From contig CATMRP010000015.1 of NCBI GenBank assembly GCA_950073835.1, positions 1-51,763 on the forward strand: a DNA stretch of 51,763 nt, written 5' to 3'. This stretch comes from an uncultured Alteromonadaceae bacterium (GTDB taxonomy: Bacteria > Pseudomonadota > Gammaproteobacteria > Enterobacterales > Alteromonadaceae). The notes below the pieces were generated by a model. That model saw only the letters and a program-made list of their open reading frames with translations. It was not told the origin of the DNA and made no database searches. This document shows, in pieces, positions 27,751 to 37,603 of the stretch. Position numbers and translations under genes: made by a program. Each line of letters opens with the position of its first letter. The first letter of the stretch is position 1.

Positions 27751-29648
27751 GCAGCTTCTGCCTCACTTTCAATATAGCGTTGATACCACATTTCAAACAT
27801 CAGCATACTCCATAGCAGGGTGCCATGCTGGTAGCTACCACTTTGATGCTGCTGCCAGAACTGATGAATGGCTTGTGGTTTAAAGTATCGGCACAGGCCG
27901 CTGTTGTCTTTCAGAATGTAGCTTTCGGCGATGGCTTTAATTTCATTTCTGAGCCAGCTGTCCAGGGGGACGGAAAAACCCATTTTCTTGCGGTAGAGAA
28001 TGTCGTCTGGTAGCAGAGGCTTAAACGCTTCTTTAAGAATGTGTTTTTTCTCGCCCTCTTTAAATTTGTAGGTGGACGGTACCGTGGCTGCAAACTCAAT
28101 CACTTCGCGGTCTAAAATAGGGGCGCGAACTTCCAGTGAATTAGCCATACTCATGCGATCGACTTTGACCAGAATACCGCCGGGCAAAAATGTAGTGAGG
28201 TCGGTATAGAGTATTTTGGCCAGATGATCCGGTCCGTTGGCTCTGGCATACGCGTCCAGGGTAATTTTGCTCGGATGGTAATCGCCCAAACGACTGGCGA
28301 AATCCGGCGCTACAAGCTGTTGCCAGTGGCGCTGGTCGATTTGTGCATTGGACAGGTAAAAACCCATCGCCGGATCGCAGGATAAGCTGTCACACAGCGA
28401 TTTAGCTTTGCGCAACACCGTAATCGACGAGCCTGCGCTGAGCAGATTAGCCAGCCCGGGCAACACCTTCTTGCGTATCCAGCCCGGTACTTTATTGCGC
28501 AGATTATTCTCTACTGCGTCAACGCTGTATTTCTCATAGCCGGCAAATACTTCATCGCCACCGTCACCGGCAATAGCAACCGTGACTTCCTGACGGGCCA
28601 GCTTGGACACAAAATAGGTAGGCACCAACGACGGATCAGCGAAGGGTTCGTCAAAAAAGCTGACAATATGCTCAAGGTTATCGCTGACATTGTCATGCAC
28701 AATAAATTCGTGATGTTCAGTGTGATACTGATCGGCCACCGCCTTGGCAAACTCTGTTTCATTGAAGCGCTTTTCATCAAAACCGATCGAGCAGGTTTTC
28801 ACTGGCGACTCAGACTGATTTGCCATCATCGCGACTACACCACTGGAATCAACACCACCACTTAGAAATGCACCGAGTGGCACGTCCGCTATCATGCGCT
28901 GTTTAGTGCAGTGCGCGGTCAGTTCCCTTAACTGATTGGTGAGTGCTTCTTCGGAATTGTTACTGGTGCGGCTGAAGTCAACGTCCCAGTAGCGTTTGAT
29001 GGTCAGCTCGCCCTTTTCAAATACCATATAATGACCGGGAGGGCACTTTTGAATATCGGTGAAAATCGTTTTTGGATCCGGCACGTACTGGTAAGCAAAA
29101 AAGTCGTATACGGCGTCGTCGCGGATGGACTTGCTGATAAAAGGTAACGGCAATAGCGCTTTTATTTCCGAGGCAAAAGCGAATTTGCCTTGCTGGTGAG
29201 TGTAATAAAGTGGCTTTTTACCAATCCGGTCGCGGGCCAGAAAAACGGTTTGCTCAGCGGTATCCCAGATAGCCAGCGCAAACATGCCATTGAGCTTGTC
29301 AAGGCATTGGGGACCTTCCAGTGCATAGAGGGTCAGGATAACTTCGGTGTCGGTATGGGTAGAAAACTGATGGCCTTGTGCCTCTAACGACGCGCGGATG
29401 TCGAGGAAATTGTAAATTTCACCATTAAACACAATCACGTAACGGCGGTCCGGGCTGAACATCGGTTGGTTGCCGGCCGCGGATAAATCCAGAATACTCA
29501 GACGGCGATGGCACAGACCCACTCCGGCATCCAGATAAGTGCCGCCCGCGTCCGGCCCCCGGTGATAAATGGCCTGACCCATGTCGGCCAACAGAGACTC
29601 ATCACCCGATTCAAACTGATAGCGGCTGAAGCCGGCAATCCCGCACAT
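27747..29648 (-). CDS. asnB: Asparagine synthetase-like amidotransferase, exosortase A-associated
   Basis: A 633-residue glutamine-dependent amidotransferase. The N-terminal class II glutaminase domain keeps the nucleophile Cys2 (MCGIAG) and FNGEIYN; the synthetase domain has the PP-loop FLSGGVDSSG (about 262-270). In exosortase A loci homologues are called amidotransferase 1 (TIGR03108-like). They probably amidate uronic-acid carboxylates of the polysaccharide rather than make free asparagine. A uronate epimerase at 49995 in the same window fits that idea. The gene is coupled to the glycosyltransferase downstream by GTGA. Confidence 0.9.
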   Translation of the reverse strand: MCGIAGFSRYQFESGDESLLADMGQAIYHRGPDAGGTYLDAGVGLCHRRLSILDLSAAGNQPMFSPDRRYVIVFNGEIYNFLDIRASLEAQGHQFSTHTDTEVILTLYALEGPQCLDKLNGMFALAIWDTAEQTVFLARDRIGKKPLYYTHQQGKFAFASEIKALLPLPFISKSIRDDAVYDFFAYQYVPDPKTIFTDIQKCPPGHYMVFEKGELTIKRYWDVDFSRTSNNSEEALTNQLRELTAHCTKQRMIADVPLGAFLSGGVDSSGVVAMMANQSESPVKTCSIGFDEKRFNETEFAKAVADQYHTEHHEFIVHDNVSDNLEHIVSFFDEPFADPSLVPTYFVSKLARQEVTVAIAGDGGDEVFAGYEKYSVDAVENNLRNKVPGWIRKKVLPGLANLLSAGSSITVLRKAKSLCDSLSCDPAMGFYLSNAQIDQRHWQQLVAPDFASRLGDYHPSKITLDAYARANGPDHLAKILYTDLTTFLPGGILVKVDRMSMANSLEVRAPILDREVIEFAATVPSTYKFKEGEKKHILKEAFKPLLPDDILYRKKMGFSVPLDSWLRNEIKAIAESYILKDNSGLCRYFKPQAIHQFWQQHQSGSYQHGTLLWSMLMFEMWYQRYIESEAEAA

Positions 29649-29660
29649 ATAAATCCTGCC

Positions 29661-30695
29661 TTATAAACTAATATAGCGTCGTATAGCCGACCCCATAGAA
29701 ACCGTTATACCCAGCGGAAGTCTGGGCCAGATAGTTTCCGCTAATTGCCTTACTGTACCCGGTGGACCCGTTTCAACTGCTGTCTCCAGATCGGGTGTTG
29801 CACCGTCATGCCAGTGCAATGCATAGGGAACAGCGCCCCATTGAGTTTTAAATTTGTAAGTACCTTCACCGAAAGAGGAGCGGCCAAAATCAAACACACG
29901 CTGGCCACTATCTGTAACGTTAGCCAGTAGTGACCAATAAAGTAACATATTCGGCGCCAGCCGGTTATGCTGACTCAAAGTGGATGCCCAGGGAATGGCC
30001 GCCATTTGCCCGTTGATTAACACAATGCCCGCGCCTATGGCTAACTCTTCTGTGTAAACAACACAAACCCGGGCGGCATCATCATAATTGGCTAATATAC
30101 GTTCAAACCATTTGCGTGAGTGGACCGGAGAGGCAAGCTGGCGCATATTCTGTTTATACACGTCGTAAAAATCGTCCAGCAGTTGTTTATGCTCAGCGAA
30201 GTTTTCCGCCATTTTCATGGTCAGACCATTCTTTTCGGCTTTGCGGATCTGGCTGCGTAACTTTGATTTAAACTGGCTTAATAATGCATCACTGGTGTCT
30301 GGCAACGGTAAGCGCAAAATCACTTTCTGACCCGGACTCAAGGTGTTGGTATCCACCGGTTCCTGACGTAAATCCCGGTAATCACTTCGTGCGTCAAGAT
30401 GCGACAGCAGTGCTGTTTTTACGTCCTGGCTGTCTGCCAGGGCAAAGCCGGTATCGCAAAAAGGCAGGGCTACCAGGTGCTCGCCTTTAAGCGGGCGTTT
30501 AAAATCGATGGCCGGTAGCACACCTGTTAGGTTACCGTTGGTATCTTCGGCCAACAGATAGTGCATTGACTGTTTATAGGCCTGTTCACAGGCCATGCCC
30601 CAGCCAAATTTATGATAGGGCGTTGCTTCGGCATGCTGTGCAACATAGTTGTCCCAGGTTGCGGCATCGGTGGGTGTTGCCCGTCTGATGTTCAT
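29661..30695 (-). CDS. FemAB-like protein, XrtA-associated
   Basis: A 344-residue protein of the FemAB/GNAT-type fold found near exosortase A (TIGR03019-like). N-terminal ATPTDAATWDNYVAQH, then GVLPAIDFKRPLKGEHLVALPF, a basic helix SKLRSQIRKAEKNGL, and the second GNAT half with GAGIVLINGQMAAIPWAS and FDFGRSSFGEGTYKFKTQWGA. FemAB proteins transfer amino acids from tRNA onto peptidoglycan precursors; the substrate here is unknown but may be an aminoacyl decoration of the polymer. The start overlaps the deacetylase stop (ATGA). Confidence 0.9.
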   Translation of the reverse strand: MNIRRATPTDAATWDNYVAQHAEATPYHKFGWGMACEQAYKQSMHYLLAEDTNGNLTGVLPAIDFKRPLKGEHLVALPFCDTGFALADSQDVKTALLSHLDARSDYRDLRQEPVDTNTLSPGQKVILRLPLPDTSDALLSQFKSKLRSQIRKAEKNGLTMKMAENFAEHKQLLDDFYDVYKQNMRQLASPVHSRKWFERILANYDDAARVCVVYTEELAIGAGIVLINGQMAAIPWASTLSQHNRLAPNMLLYWSLLANVTDSGQRVFDFGRSSFGEGTYKFKTQWGAVPYALHWHDGATPDLETAVETGPPGTVRQLAETIWPRLPLGITVSMGSAIRRYISL

Positions 30696-31708
30696 AAAAG
30701 AACGGCTTCCTCCGGATTTCTCACTTTAAGCATTTCACAGGCTTCGGTGATGGTGCAAAACTGCACAGGGCCCGATTGTTCGAGGTGTTCCAAGGTAGTT
30801 TTAATTCGCTGACAAATGACTTCAAGTGAATTTTCTTTATCAAATAACCCGGTCACACCATCAATCAGGCTGGAACTGTGCAAATACATATGAATGACAT
30901 TGTGGCCCCGTCCCAATGCAGAATCGACCAGCAAACAAAGGTTCTCGCTGTTGTTCAGCTCTGGGCTCAGATAAAGTTTTCTCAATATTCGCGTATGCCA
31001 CATTAAACCAATGGGGTGGAGTAATTTTAACGGCGCGGATTCGCCCAGCCGGTGAATTTTATCCACGGTTTCATAATTCTGACGATTAAAGCCCGCGGTG
31101 ACGGGGAGCTCCATAATCTGGCGCTGGTGGCCAGCTTTAAGCGGATCGCTAAAATCGGGCCAGTAGGGAGTTAAAGGTGATCCTTCACAGGTGAAAAACT
31201 CATTTCGGTAATATGGATAAACACTGCTGTCGACGCGAAACCCCCGGTTAGCTAAGAGCTTTAATACCTTGCTGTCGATTCCCCAGCGGCCGGTTCGAAA
31301 TGAACGAGGATGAGTGTTGAAACGTTTAACCAACAGCTCAATAAGGGCATCGAGTTTGGCTTCAATTTGCTCAAGAGGCAGATTCACAACGTGGGATTGA
31401 GCTTCACCGGTTTTACCAAAGTAGGGCGGGTTGCACCAGGGATGCAGGTGAGCACCTATTTCACACTGGTTGTGCTGCCTGGCTTGTTGTATGGCATCTA
31501 CGGCTTGCTGATTGTCTGCGACTGCGTAATCGACAAAGTAGGTTGGCCTGACGCCGAGGCTTTCACAAAAGCGTTGGAATTCGGGGATACGCTGAATGTT
31601 CTCAACCTGACAGTTATGCTGCGGAAACGGTTCGTCCCAATGCCATTCTTCTTCGGTATCAATGGTCAGTACAAACAGTGTGGTAGTTGGTGATTGCTGG
31701 TTTACCAT
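30692..31708 (-). CDS. NodB-type polysaccharide deacetylase-like protein
   Basis: A 338-residue polysaccharide deacetylase-fold protein, different from the one at 9179. FVLTIDTEEEWHWD supplies the catalytic/metal acidic cluster, RPTYFVDYAVAD follows, CEIGAHLHPWCNPPYF has the metal His pair, and FRTGRWGIDS the next conserved loop; a late HMYLHSSSLID carries a further His. No signal peptide, so it acts in the cytoplasm or on lipid-linked sugar. Coupled to the FemAB-like gene by ATGA and nine bases from the upstream glycosyltransferase. Confidence 0.88.
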   Translation of the reverse strand: MVNQQSPTTTLFVLTIDTEEEWHWDEPFPQHNCQVENIQRIPEFQRFCESLGVRPTYFVDYAVADNQQAVDAIQQARQHNQCEIGAHLHPWCNPPYFGKTGEAQSHVVNLPLEQIEAKLDALIELLVKRFNTHPRSFRTGRWGIDSKVLKLLANRGFRVDSSVYPYYRNEFFTCEGSPLTPYWPDFSDPLKAGHQRQIMELPVTAGFNRQNYETVDKIHRLGESAPLKLLHPIGLMWHTRILRKLYLSPELNNSENLCLLVDSALGRGHNVIHMYLHSSSLIDGVTGLFDKENSLEVICQRIKTTLEHLEQSGPVQFCTITEACEMLKVRNPEEAVLL

Positions 31709-31717
31709 GCCATATCC

Positions 31718-32836
31718 TTAGCTTAGTAAGTCCTCAAAAAGAACCATATACTCATTGGCCATGCGTTGCGCTGAGAAGTGTTCTTCTACATAGGCTTTTG
31801 CCTGTAAGCCATATTCGTTAGCCCTGATAGTATCAGATAACATATCGCGCCAGTAGCCTTTAAGGGTTTCACGTTCGCCAAGTGGCGCAAGTAAACCGGT
31901 TTGCTGGTGGGTTATAAGCTGATCAATCCCAGGGATCTGATAGGCCGCTACAGGTGTTCCCATAGCACAGGCTTCCATGAGGCAACGAGGCACCCCTTCC
32001 AGGGTAGAGGTCATGACAAACAAGTCAAAGGTTTTCAGCAGCGCCAGTCGGTCGTCGCGAAAACCCAGAAAATGAATATCGCTTTTGCTGGGTAACGTGG
32101 CTGCGATTTGCTCCAGTCGGGCGCGATCGTCGCCATCACCAAGGAACAGTAACTCAATATTCATTCCTTCCTGATGCAAGTCATCAAAGATCGTCAGGAT
32201 ATCATCGATATTTTTGCGGCTGATCATTTGACCAATAAAGCCTACGCGCAGCTTTTCAGTGCTGGCCGGAATGTTCTCGTCGGTGCGTACGGACTCAACT
32301 TCAGACAAATCCACGCCATTTTGAATGTAGTGCGTTTTTTCTGCTTTCACTCCAAGGCGTTGCATATCTGCCAACAGCTGGCGGGATAAGGGCACTATTG
32401 CATCACCGTATTTCATGGCCTGACAGCCAAGCCAGATAAACATGCGTAGTTTAATGTCTTTGGCGTTCTCAAAGCCGTGCGGTGTGACTACACACGGGAT
32501 ACCTGCTTTTCGGGCCGCCCAGACTCCAAGGATATCCGATTTATAACCATGGGTGTGGATGATATCGATATCTTCACGTTTGATCAGTTCGGCCAGCTGA
32601 TCGACCACAGAAAAATCAAACTTATGTTTCATTGGCAGTTCGAAGGTTGCTCCGCAACGGTCTTTAAATTGCCTCACCAGCTCAAGATCCTGAGAATTGT
32701 CTTCCAGTGTGGTAGCCAGTAGCGAGACGGTTTTATCTTTTGGCAAATGGCTGGCCAAAGCCAGAACCCAGCGCTCAGCACCATAAAAACCAGTTGAACA
32801 GATAAATTGCAGAATTTTTATTTTTTTATTTTCCAT
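31718..32836 (-). CDS. GT4 family glycosyltransferase
   Basis: A 372-residue GT-B enzyme starting MENKKIKILQFICSTGFYGAERW. IIHTHGYKSDILGVWA and VVTPHGFENAKD mark the acceptor half; VGFIGQMISRKNIDDIL and TLEGVPRCLMEACAMGTPVAAYQ the donor half. An in-frame TTG 15 bases upstream (32849-32851) is possible, but the ATG at 32834-32836 has GGAA upstream and matches the family start. Overlaps the upstream GT2 gene by 11 bases. Confidence 0.91.
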   Translation of the reverse strand: MENKKIKILQFICSTGFYGAERWVLALASHLPKDKTVSLLATTLEDNSQDLELVRQFKDRCGATFELPMKHKFDFSVVDQLAELIKREDIDIIHTHGYKSDILGVWAARKAGIPCVVTPHGFENAKDIKLRMFIWLGCQAMKYGDAIVPLSRQLLADMQRLGVKAEKTHYIQNGVDLSEVESVRTDENIPASTEKLRVGFIGQMISRKNIDDILTIFDDLHQEGMNIELLFLGDGDDRARLEQIAATLPSKSDIHFLGFRDDRLALLKTFDLFVMTSTLEGVPRCLMEACAMGTPVAAYQIPGIDQLITHQQTGLLAPLGERETLKGYWRDMLSDTIRANEYGLQAKAYVEEHFSAQRMANEYMVLFEDLLS

Positions 32837-33791
32837 GTGAAGACGTTCCAATGGTTTTTATAATGCCGCCCACGGTGCCAATGGCACGGGCCGGGAAATA
32901 AACACTGTAAAATTTTAAGACTTGCCAGAAAGAGGTTTTGCCGCTAACAAGCCTGAAGAGTCGGAAACTGTATGCGATGACCGGCATGAAAGCCAGGATC
33001 AGCAAAGTGAGACTTAACCCGGAAAAACCGGCGACAGCCAGTAACAGTGCAAGTAACAATAGTCCCGGTATCGCTACCGGTACAATAAAGCTTGGCCATT
33101 CCCGGAGCGGGATGTGGCGATCCCGGGTGGAGGCAAGATTAGACTGACCGCGCCAGATTTCCTTACTGAACATGGCCGCGAGCTGTTTGTCTTCGCCAAT
33201 ATGCACATATTGCGCCTGACTTGTGTAATATAACTCGCCCAATTGATTTACCTTGTCGGTGAAGTAGTAGTCCTCACAAGTTACCAAATCGTCCGGAAAC
33301 CGACCGGCCTGATAAAAGGTTTCTTTGCTGAGTAACAAGTTTCGGCCAGGTAAAAAGCTTACTGTACAATCAATGTCTGCATTGCTCAGCGCAACCCGGA
33401 TGTGCTCCAGAGGGGTTGGCGTTGCAGAGGGTAACTGCATGGCACTGACCAGTTTAGTGTTGGGACGGCTTTGCAGAAGTTGTAAGCACGTGCTTAACCA
33501 GTTTGCTGACAGAGCAATATCGGCATCTAGAAAAGCAAAGTAGCTGCCTTTAGCCTGGCTGGCGCCGATGTTTCGTGAGGTTGAAATGGTGTTATCCGGC
33601 GAACTTTCGATGACCTGCAAAGTGATGTTACCGGCAGCCTGGGCGACCTCTTCTGACACGGCGGGGTTCTGTGATACCAGCACGATTTCCAGTAGCTCGT
33701 GGGGATACTCCAATGCTGCGATTGAAACAATGGTTTCAATCAACATGTTTTCACGCCCTTTGTGGGGAATTATAAAAGAAACGCTTTCCAT
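32826..33791 (-). CDS. GT2 family glycosyltransferase with C-terminal membrane segments
   Basis: A 321-residue enzyme. The GT-A domain opens SVSFIIPHKGRENMLIETI and carries NIGASQAKGSYFAFLDADIAL (metal-binding DAD) and LVTCEDYYFTDKVNQLG, where the family keeps its catalytic acidic ED. Two hydrophobic segments follow (VPVAIPGLLLLALLLAVAG and LTLLILAFMPVIAY), then an amphipathic tail. An in-frame GTG 12 bases upstream exists, but the ATG at 33789-33791 has a strong GGTGGGA site at the right distance and starts just after the stop of the upstream gene. Confidence 0.89.
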   Translation of the reverse strand: MESVSFIIPHKGRENMLIETIVSIAALEYPHELLEIVLVSQNPAVSEEVAQAAGNITLQVIESSPDNTISTSRNIGASQAKGSYFAFLDADIALSANWLSTCLQLLQSRPNTKLVSAMQLPSATPTPLEHIRVALSNADIDCTVSFLPGRNLLLSKETFYQAGRFPDDLVTCEDYYFTDKVNQLGELYYTSQAQYVHIGEDKQLAAMFSKEIWRGQSNLASTRDRHIPLREWPSFIVPVAIPGLLLLALLLAVAGFSGLSLTLLILAFMPVIAYSFRLFRLVSGKTSFWQVLKFYSVYFPARAIGTVGGIIKTIGTSSHGK

Positions 33792-33793
33792 GT

Positions 33794-36388
33794 TTAATCC
33801 CACCGATTTGTGCGTAATTTAGGAATACGTTTTTGCAGCTGTTGCCATTCATATTGTGGCGAAAACTGTTTTATTACCCGCAGCAGCTCTGTTTGCCATC
33901 CCGCCTCGTGTTGCTCTCTGGCTCCCTGCATACAGGCGATAGCTTGCTTAACCGGCGGAGCGGGACTGGATGCCAACACAGTATCCACACCGTAATTTTG
34001 CATTACAAGGGCAAGAATTCGGGTGTACTCACGCTCACTACTATTGCTTATCGCGGTGATGACATACTCTTTCAACGTCGTAGCTTTTTGCATAAACCGA
34101 TTGGCCTGGTCGGGTTCTGAATAGGTCGCCGCTACGGCCAGAACATGAACCTTACGCAAGTCCTGAGCACTCCATGTCTGGTTGGGGTATTCAAGAATAT
34201 CGGGCTTTTCCAGATAAGGATATTCGTTATCAGCCATCCACTTTGCGTAGTGCAACAGGCACGCTTTGGCGTAGTTATAATCACTGTTCTCAACAATGCC
34301 TTGTTGCACGGTAAGATATCGGCACAACGCTTGTAAGAAAACCGTGTAAAACCAACATTCCTCAACATTAGTAAGATCTTTATCGTCTTCAATATTATCG
34401 ACAGGGGAGACGGTATGACGAATGATGTACGCCACTTTATCCAGTAAGTGGGTATTGCCGGTGAGTTCATAGCTATCGAGCAGAGCAACCATATAGTTGG
34501 CCGTGCCCCGGTCCAGCGGATACTGACCGGTGGCGAATTGCTTTAAATCTTTGCGGTGGCGGTTTTTGAATTGCAATAACAGGCCGAAAAGCGTGCCATC
34601 ACTTTCGTAAACCTGACTTATCCAGTCAGCTAAGCCGAGCACCGCTTTTTTTGCCTGCTGGCAACCTGTGAGGAAGTAATACAATTGCAGGCCGCTGGTA
34701 TAGCAGTGCTGGCCACCAGGTCCGCCGCCGCCGGCATGGTCCTGATAAGCATCACTCTTGTGATGCCTGGAATATGTCCGGTGGGTAGCCGTTTCAGCCG
34801 GGAGATAATGGTCGGTATGCCAGAATAAGCCATTGTTATATTCTGGCTTGTCATAGTCACAATGGTAAATATCAATGTCGATAATGTGTCTGGCCAGGTC
34901 GTCTGCGAGTGCTTTCCATTGTTCATCACCACTTAACAACCACTGCTTTAAAAAGCCATACAACGGGTCGTACTGATTGTTGTAATGGGAAGGAAACAGC
35001 TCATCGCCCTGATGTTCTGCGGTTTCGTGATCAGCATAGAGGTCGCCAAAGTTTCGCCAGCCATATTCATCGATACGCTCCCGTTTAGCGAAAAAGTTCT
35101 GCTCGCCCGTCTGGCCCAGATTTATCAGTGACTGCAGGGGATCTGAAGTCAGTGCAGTAGAGAACCAGGGGATGACAGCGCAGTGTGTTACCCACTCTGG
35201 GTTGAGGCGGGCAGTTGCCTTAACATATCTGCCAGCATTGACGCTAAAAGCCAGTTCGCAGCAATGGGATTTTTGCTCACCGGGTTGTAACTCAACCGGG
35301 TGATTGGCCTCGGCTTTAAAGAAGTGCCAGCATATTTCGCCTGACCTGGCAGTGAACGCGGTAGGAAAATTCTGCCAGAATTTGTGTGGCACGATGCGTA
35401 AACCGGTCTCACCCTGTTGCAGGTTGCCAGCAGGCATAAGCCGTACCGGTTGTTCTGATTTCTCACCATTAACCTCAATTACGCTTAATGGATTGGAAAT
35501 GCTGAGCTCACGTTGATGATTAAGATGTACAGGGCTGTCCCAGTGTTGGCCGTTGCTGGAACGCTGCCACAGCATACTTTCTGTATGAATGGGTTCTGCA
35601 CTGGTAAAGGTTGCATTGTCATCACTAAGGTGTGCTGTGCCTTCTTCTGCCTTAATAAACCAACCAAAATCTTCAATTAGCAGGCTTCTCTGATCACCCA
35701 GGTCCCAGGTGCCACCGGCATGTTCGGCCGGGTTTGGGTTTAACAATGTGCTGTGTAATTCACAATGGCCAAAGTGGGTAAAGTATTTAAGCGTTACAGT
35801 GAATTCCAGAGGCATGGTAGCCGGTGTCTTACTGATAAGCTGATAATGCAGTGTCAGGTCTATAAAAACCGCTTCGCCACTGCATTTGTTATCGTAAGAT
35901 GGTGTGATATGCCAGTCAGATAAGGTAGCTTGCAGCGTATCATAGGGTGCTCTGAACTTAGATTTTACACCAAATTGAAATAACTTCCCGGCTACCGTAA
36001 GGGTGCCGGAGAACAGTTGGTCTGTATCAATTAGCCAGCTGGTGTCTGCGCAACGTACTTCGACTTTGTCTGGCGTTGTGGTGATGTCTGGTGATTGCTG
36101 TTTACAGTAGGGGGGGATCTGCTGTGGCTCACACAGGGTAAAGCCTGCTTGTTCCAGCCCCTGGCGAGTAGTTTCCCCTTGTACCAGCACCCATTTTAGA
36201 GAGTTATCCGGCCAGAATGCCTTCGGCACGACGGCTGCGCTGACATCCTTCCCATCATCCCGACAGCATACTAACTGCTGAGTAGCGAAAAATCGGCCTT
36301 TGGGCAGTGGTACTCCGACAGAAAACAATGCCCCTGAACCGGTGTCATGAGAAGGCGTTTTTAGCGAAAAATAGATAGGTTCCAGCAT
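33794..36388 (-). CDS. RIFT-barrel protein resembling exo-rhamnogalacturonan lyase (PL26/YetA-like)
   Basis: An 864-residue protein without a signal peptide. The N-terminal GVPLPKGRF (25-33), a D-G turn and FWPDNSLKWVLV (58-69) are the pattern of the PcRGLX/YetA RIFT-barrel domain. A middle beta-rich part follows. The second half looks like an alpha/alpha toroid with aromatic and His-rich loops (HYNNQYDPLYGFLKQWL, FWHTDHYLPAETATHRTYSRH, HAGGGGPGGQHCYTSGLQLYYF). Known relatives cleave rhamnogalacturonan-type glycosides, so this may bind or cut the locus's own polymer. Catalytic residues cannot be assigned confidently. Upstream (36389-36505) a lone TATAAT sits near 36480 on the minus strand without a matching -35. 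Confidence 0.7.
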   Translation of the reverse strand: MLEPIYFSLKTPSHDTGSGALFSVGVPLPKGRFFATQQLVCCRDDGKDVSAAVVPKAFWPDNSLKWVLVQGETTRQGLEQAGFTLCEPQQIPPYCKQQSPDITTTPDKVEVRCADTSWLIDTDQLFSGTLTVAGKLFQFGVKSKFRAPYDTLQATLSDWHITPSYDNKCSGEAVFIDLTLHYQLISKTPATMPLEFTVTLKYFTHFGHCELHSTLLNPNPAEHAGGTWDLGDQRSLLIEDFGWFIKAEEGTAHLSDDNATFTSAEPIHTESMLWQRSSNGQHWDSPVHLNHQRELSISNPLSVIEVNGEKSEQPVRLMPAGNLQQGETGLRIVPHKFWQNFPTAFTARSGEICWHFFKAEANHPVELQPGEQKSHCCELAFSVNAGRYVKATARLNPEWVTHCAVIPWFSTALTSDPLQSLINLGQTGEQNFFAKRERIDEYGWRNFGDLYADHETAEHQGDELFPSHYNNQYDPLYGFLKQWLLSGDEQWKALADDLARHIIDIDIYHCDYDKPEYNNGLFWHTDHYLPAETATHRTYSRHHKSDAYQDHAGGGGPGGQHCYTSGLQLYYFLTGCQQAKKAVLGLADWISQVYESDGTLFGLLLQFKNRHRKDLKQFATGQYPLDRGTANYMVALLDSYELTGNTHLLDKVAYIIRHTVSPVDNIEDDKDLTNVEECWFYTVFLQALCRYLTVQQGIVENSDYNYAKACLLHYAKWMADNEYPYLEKPDILEYPNQTWSAQDLRKVHVLAVAATYSEPDQANRFMQKATTLKEYVITAISNSSEREYTRILALVMQNYGVDTVLASSPAPPVKQAIACMQGAREQHEAGWQTELLRVIKQFSPQYEWQQLQKRIPKLRTNRWD

Positions 36389-36505
36389 GTGTCGGTAATT
36401 GTAGTTATTGTCGTTAATGGGGAGTCAACCTGAGTGTAACTGTACCGTTAAATAGCGCTACAGAGCAAACATTAATCACGGATTATACCTATTGTCCGGC
36501 AATTT

Positions 36506-37585
36506 TTAGCGAAAGCGGTGCGCAATGGTTTTTATTATACTTAACAACTGTGTAAGCCAGTTTCTTTTGTACAGGTGAACGGCTGTTAAGGCGTACTGTT
36601 CATTGGACAATGAGCGTTTGTACTGACTGTCGCCGCCCATAAAATCATAAGTTCTATACCCTTTGCCAGCAAAATACGCGATTGCCAGGGTATGCATTAT
36701 CAGTCCCGGTTGAAAACGGTTACTTTCTTCGGCGTATTCAATAGCGGATAAGTAAAAAAAGACAGTGTCGTGACTCAGCAAGTTATAGGTGTAGCCCAGA
36801 CAAAGGTCTCCGGCATAGAATGCCAGCACTTCACAATGAAAAGCATGCTGGTCTTCACCGGCCATCAGAGCTTTATGAAACTGGACAAATGTGGGGTTGT
36901 CAAAGCCACTTCCTTCGCTGGTGTCTCCCCATTTGCGACGATGAAGCGACATCATATTTGATAATGATACAGCATCCGGTTGTGCTCCAAGAGAAGTCAG
37001 GGAGAGCTCGCCGTAGTGCTGTTGCATGTACTTCATTGCTCTGCGGATACGGCTGCGGCTGTTACTGGAACATTGCGATAAAAACCTGTTGTAGTCAGCA
37101 TACGAGCCTGAAAGATTGACCCGAAAGGCTGGTATATCGCTTATTTCTGCGCTGTAGGCGGGGTGTTGCAGCCACTCTTTCGGTTTATCTGTAATTTCGA
37201 GGATCCACTTTTGCTGAGGCTGGTTTTTACACCATTCGAGCAGGCTGTTTATTGCGGCCTGACGATAGCCTGGCAGGGCAAGAATATCGTTGTATTCTAT
37301 CCAGATCTGATCCAGCTTCGGCTGGCCAGTTTTATTAAACCAGCCAGAACCAAACGGCTCCTTTGGTAACCTGTATCCCGTTGAGCATACAAAAATACTG
37401 CCTACCACCTGGCCACTGTCTTTAAAAGTTAACCACAAGGGTAAGGTTTCGCACAACTCAAGCCACGGCCGGATCCAGAACAGGCTCAGAAACAAAGGTA
37501 CTGACGGCATTGCTTGCTCTAAAGAGGTAAGCGTAGTTGCTACCTCATCCAGCGTGTAGTTATCCCTTACGTCAAGCGTCAGCAC
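36506..37585 (-). CDS. GNAT/BcsL-like acyltransferase
   Basis: A 359-residue protein of the FemAB-related GNAT type (Acetyltransf_6, as in BcsL/CelD-like proteins). SNSRSRIRRAMKYMQQHYG is the basic helix, LHRRKWGDTSEGSGFDNP and LCLGYTYNLLSHDTVFFYLSAI the second GNAT half, and TYDFMGGDSQYKRSLS the closing motif, as seen in cellulose- and exopolysaccharide-linked homologues. It probably acylates a sugar or amino sugar. Begins with GTG at 37583-37585. 18 bp from the stop to the prsT side. Confidence 0.85.
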   Translation of the reverse strand: MLTLDVRDNYTLDEVATTLTSLEQAMPSVPLFLSLFWIRPWLELCETLPLWLTFKDSGQVVGSIFVCSTGYRLPKEPFGSGWFNKTGQPKLDQIWIEYNDILALPGYRQAAINSLLEWCKNQPQQKWILEITDKPKEWLQHPAYSAEISDIPAFRVNLSGSYADYNRFLSQCSSNSRSRIRRAMKYMQQHYGELSLTSLGAQPDAVSLSNMMSLHRRKWGDTSEGSGFDNPTFVQFHKALMAGEDQHAFHCEVLAFYAGDLCLGYTYNLLSHDTVFFYLSAIEYAEESNRFQPGLIMHTLAIAYFAGKGYRTYDFMGGDSQYKRSLSNEQYALTAVHLYKRNWLTQLLSIIKTIAHRFR

Positions 37586-37603
37586 TGTCTTAATCCGCGT
37601 GGG

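Noticed and set aside
36475..36490. TATAAT upstream of the 36388 gene on the minus strand
   Set aside because: No -35 element at 15-19 bp spacing; chance match in an A/T-rich gap.
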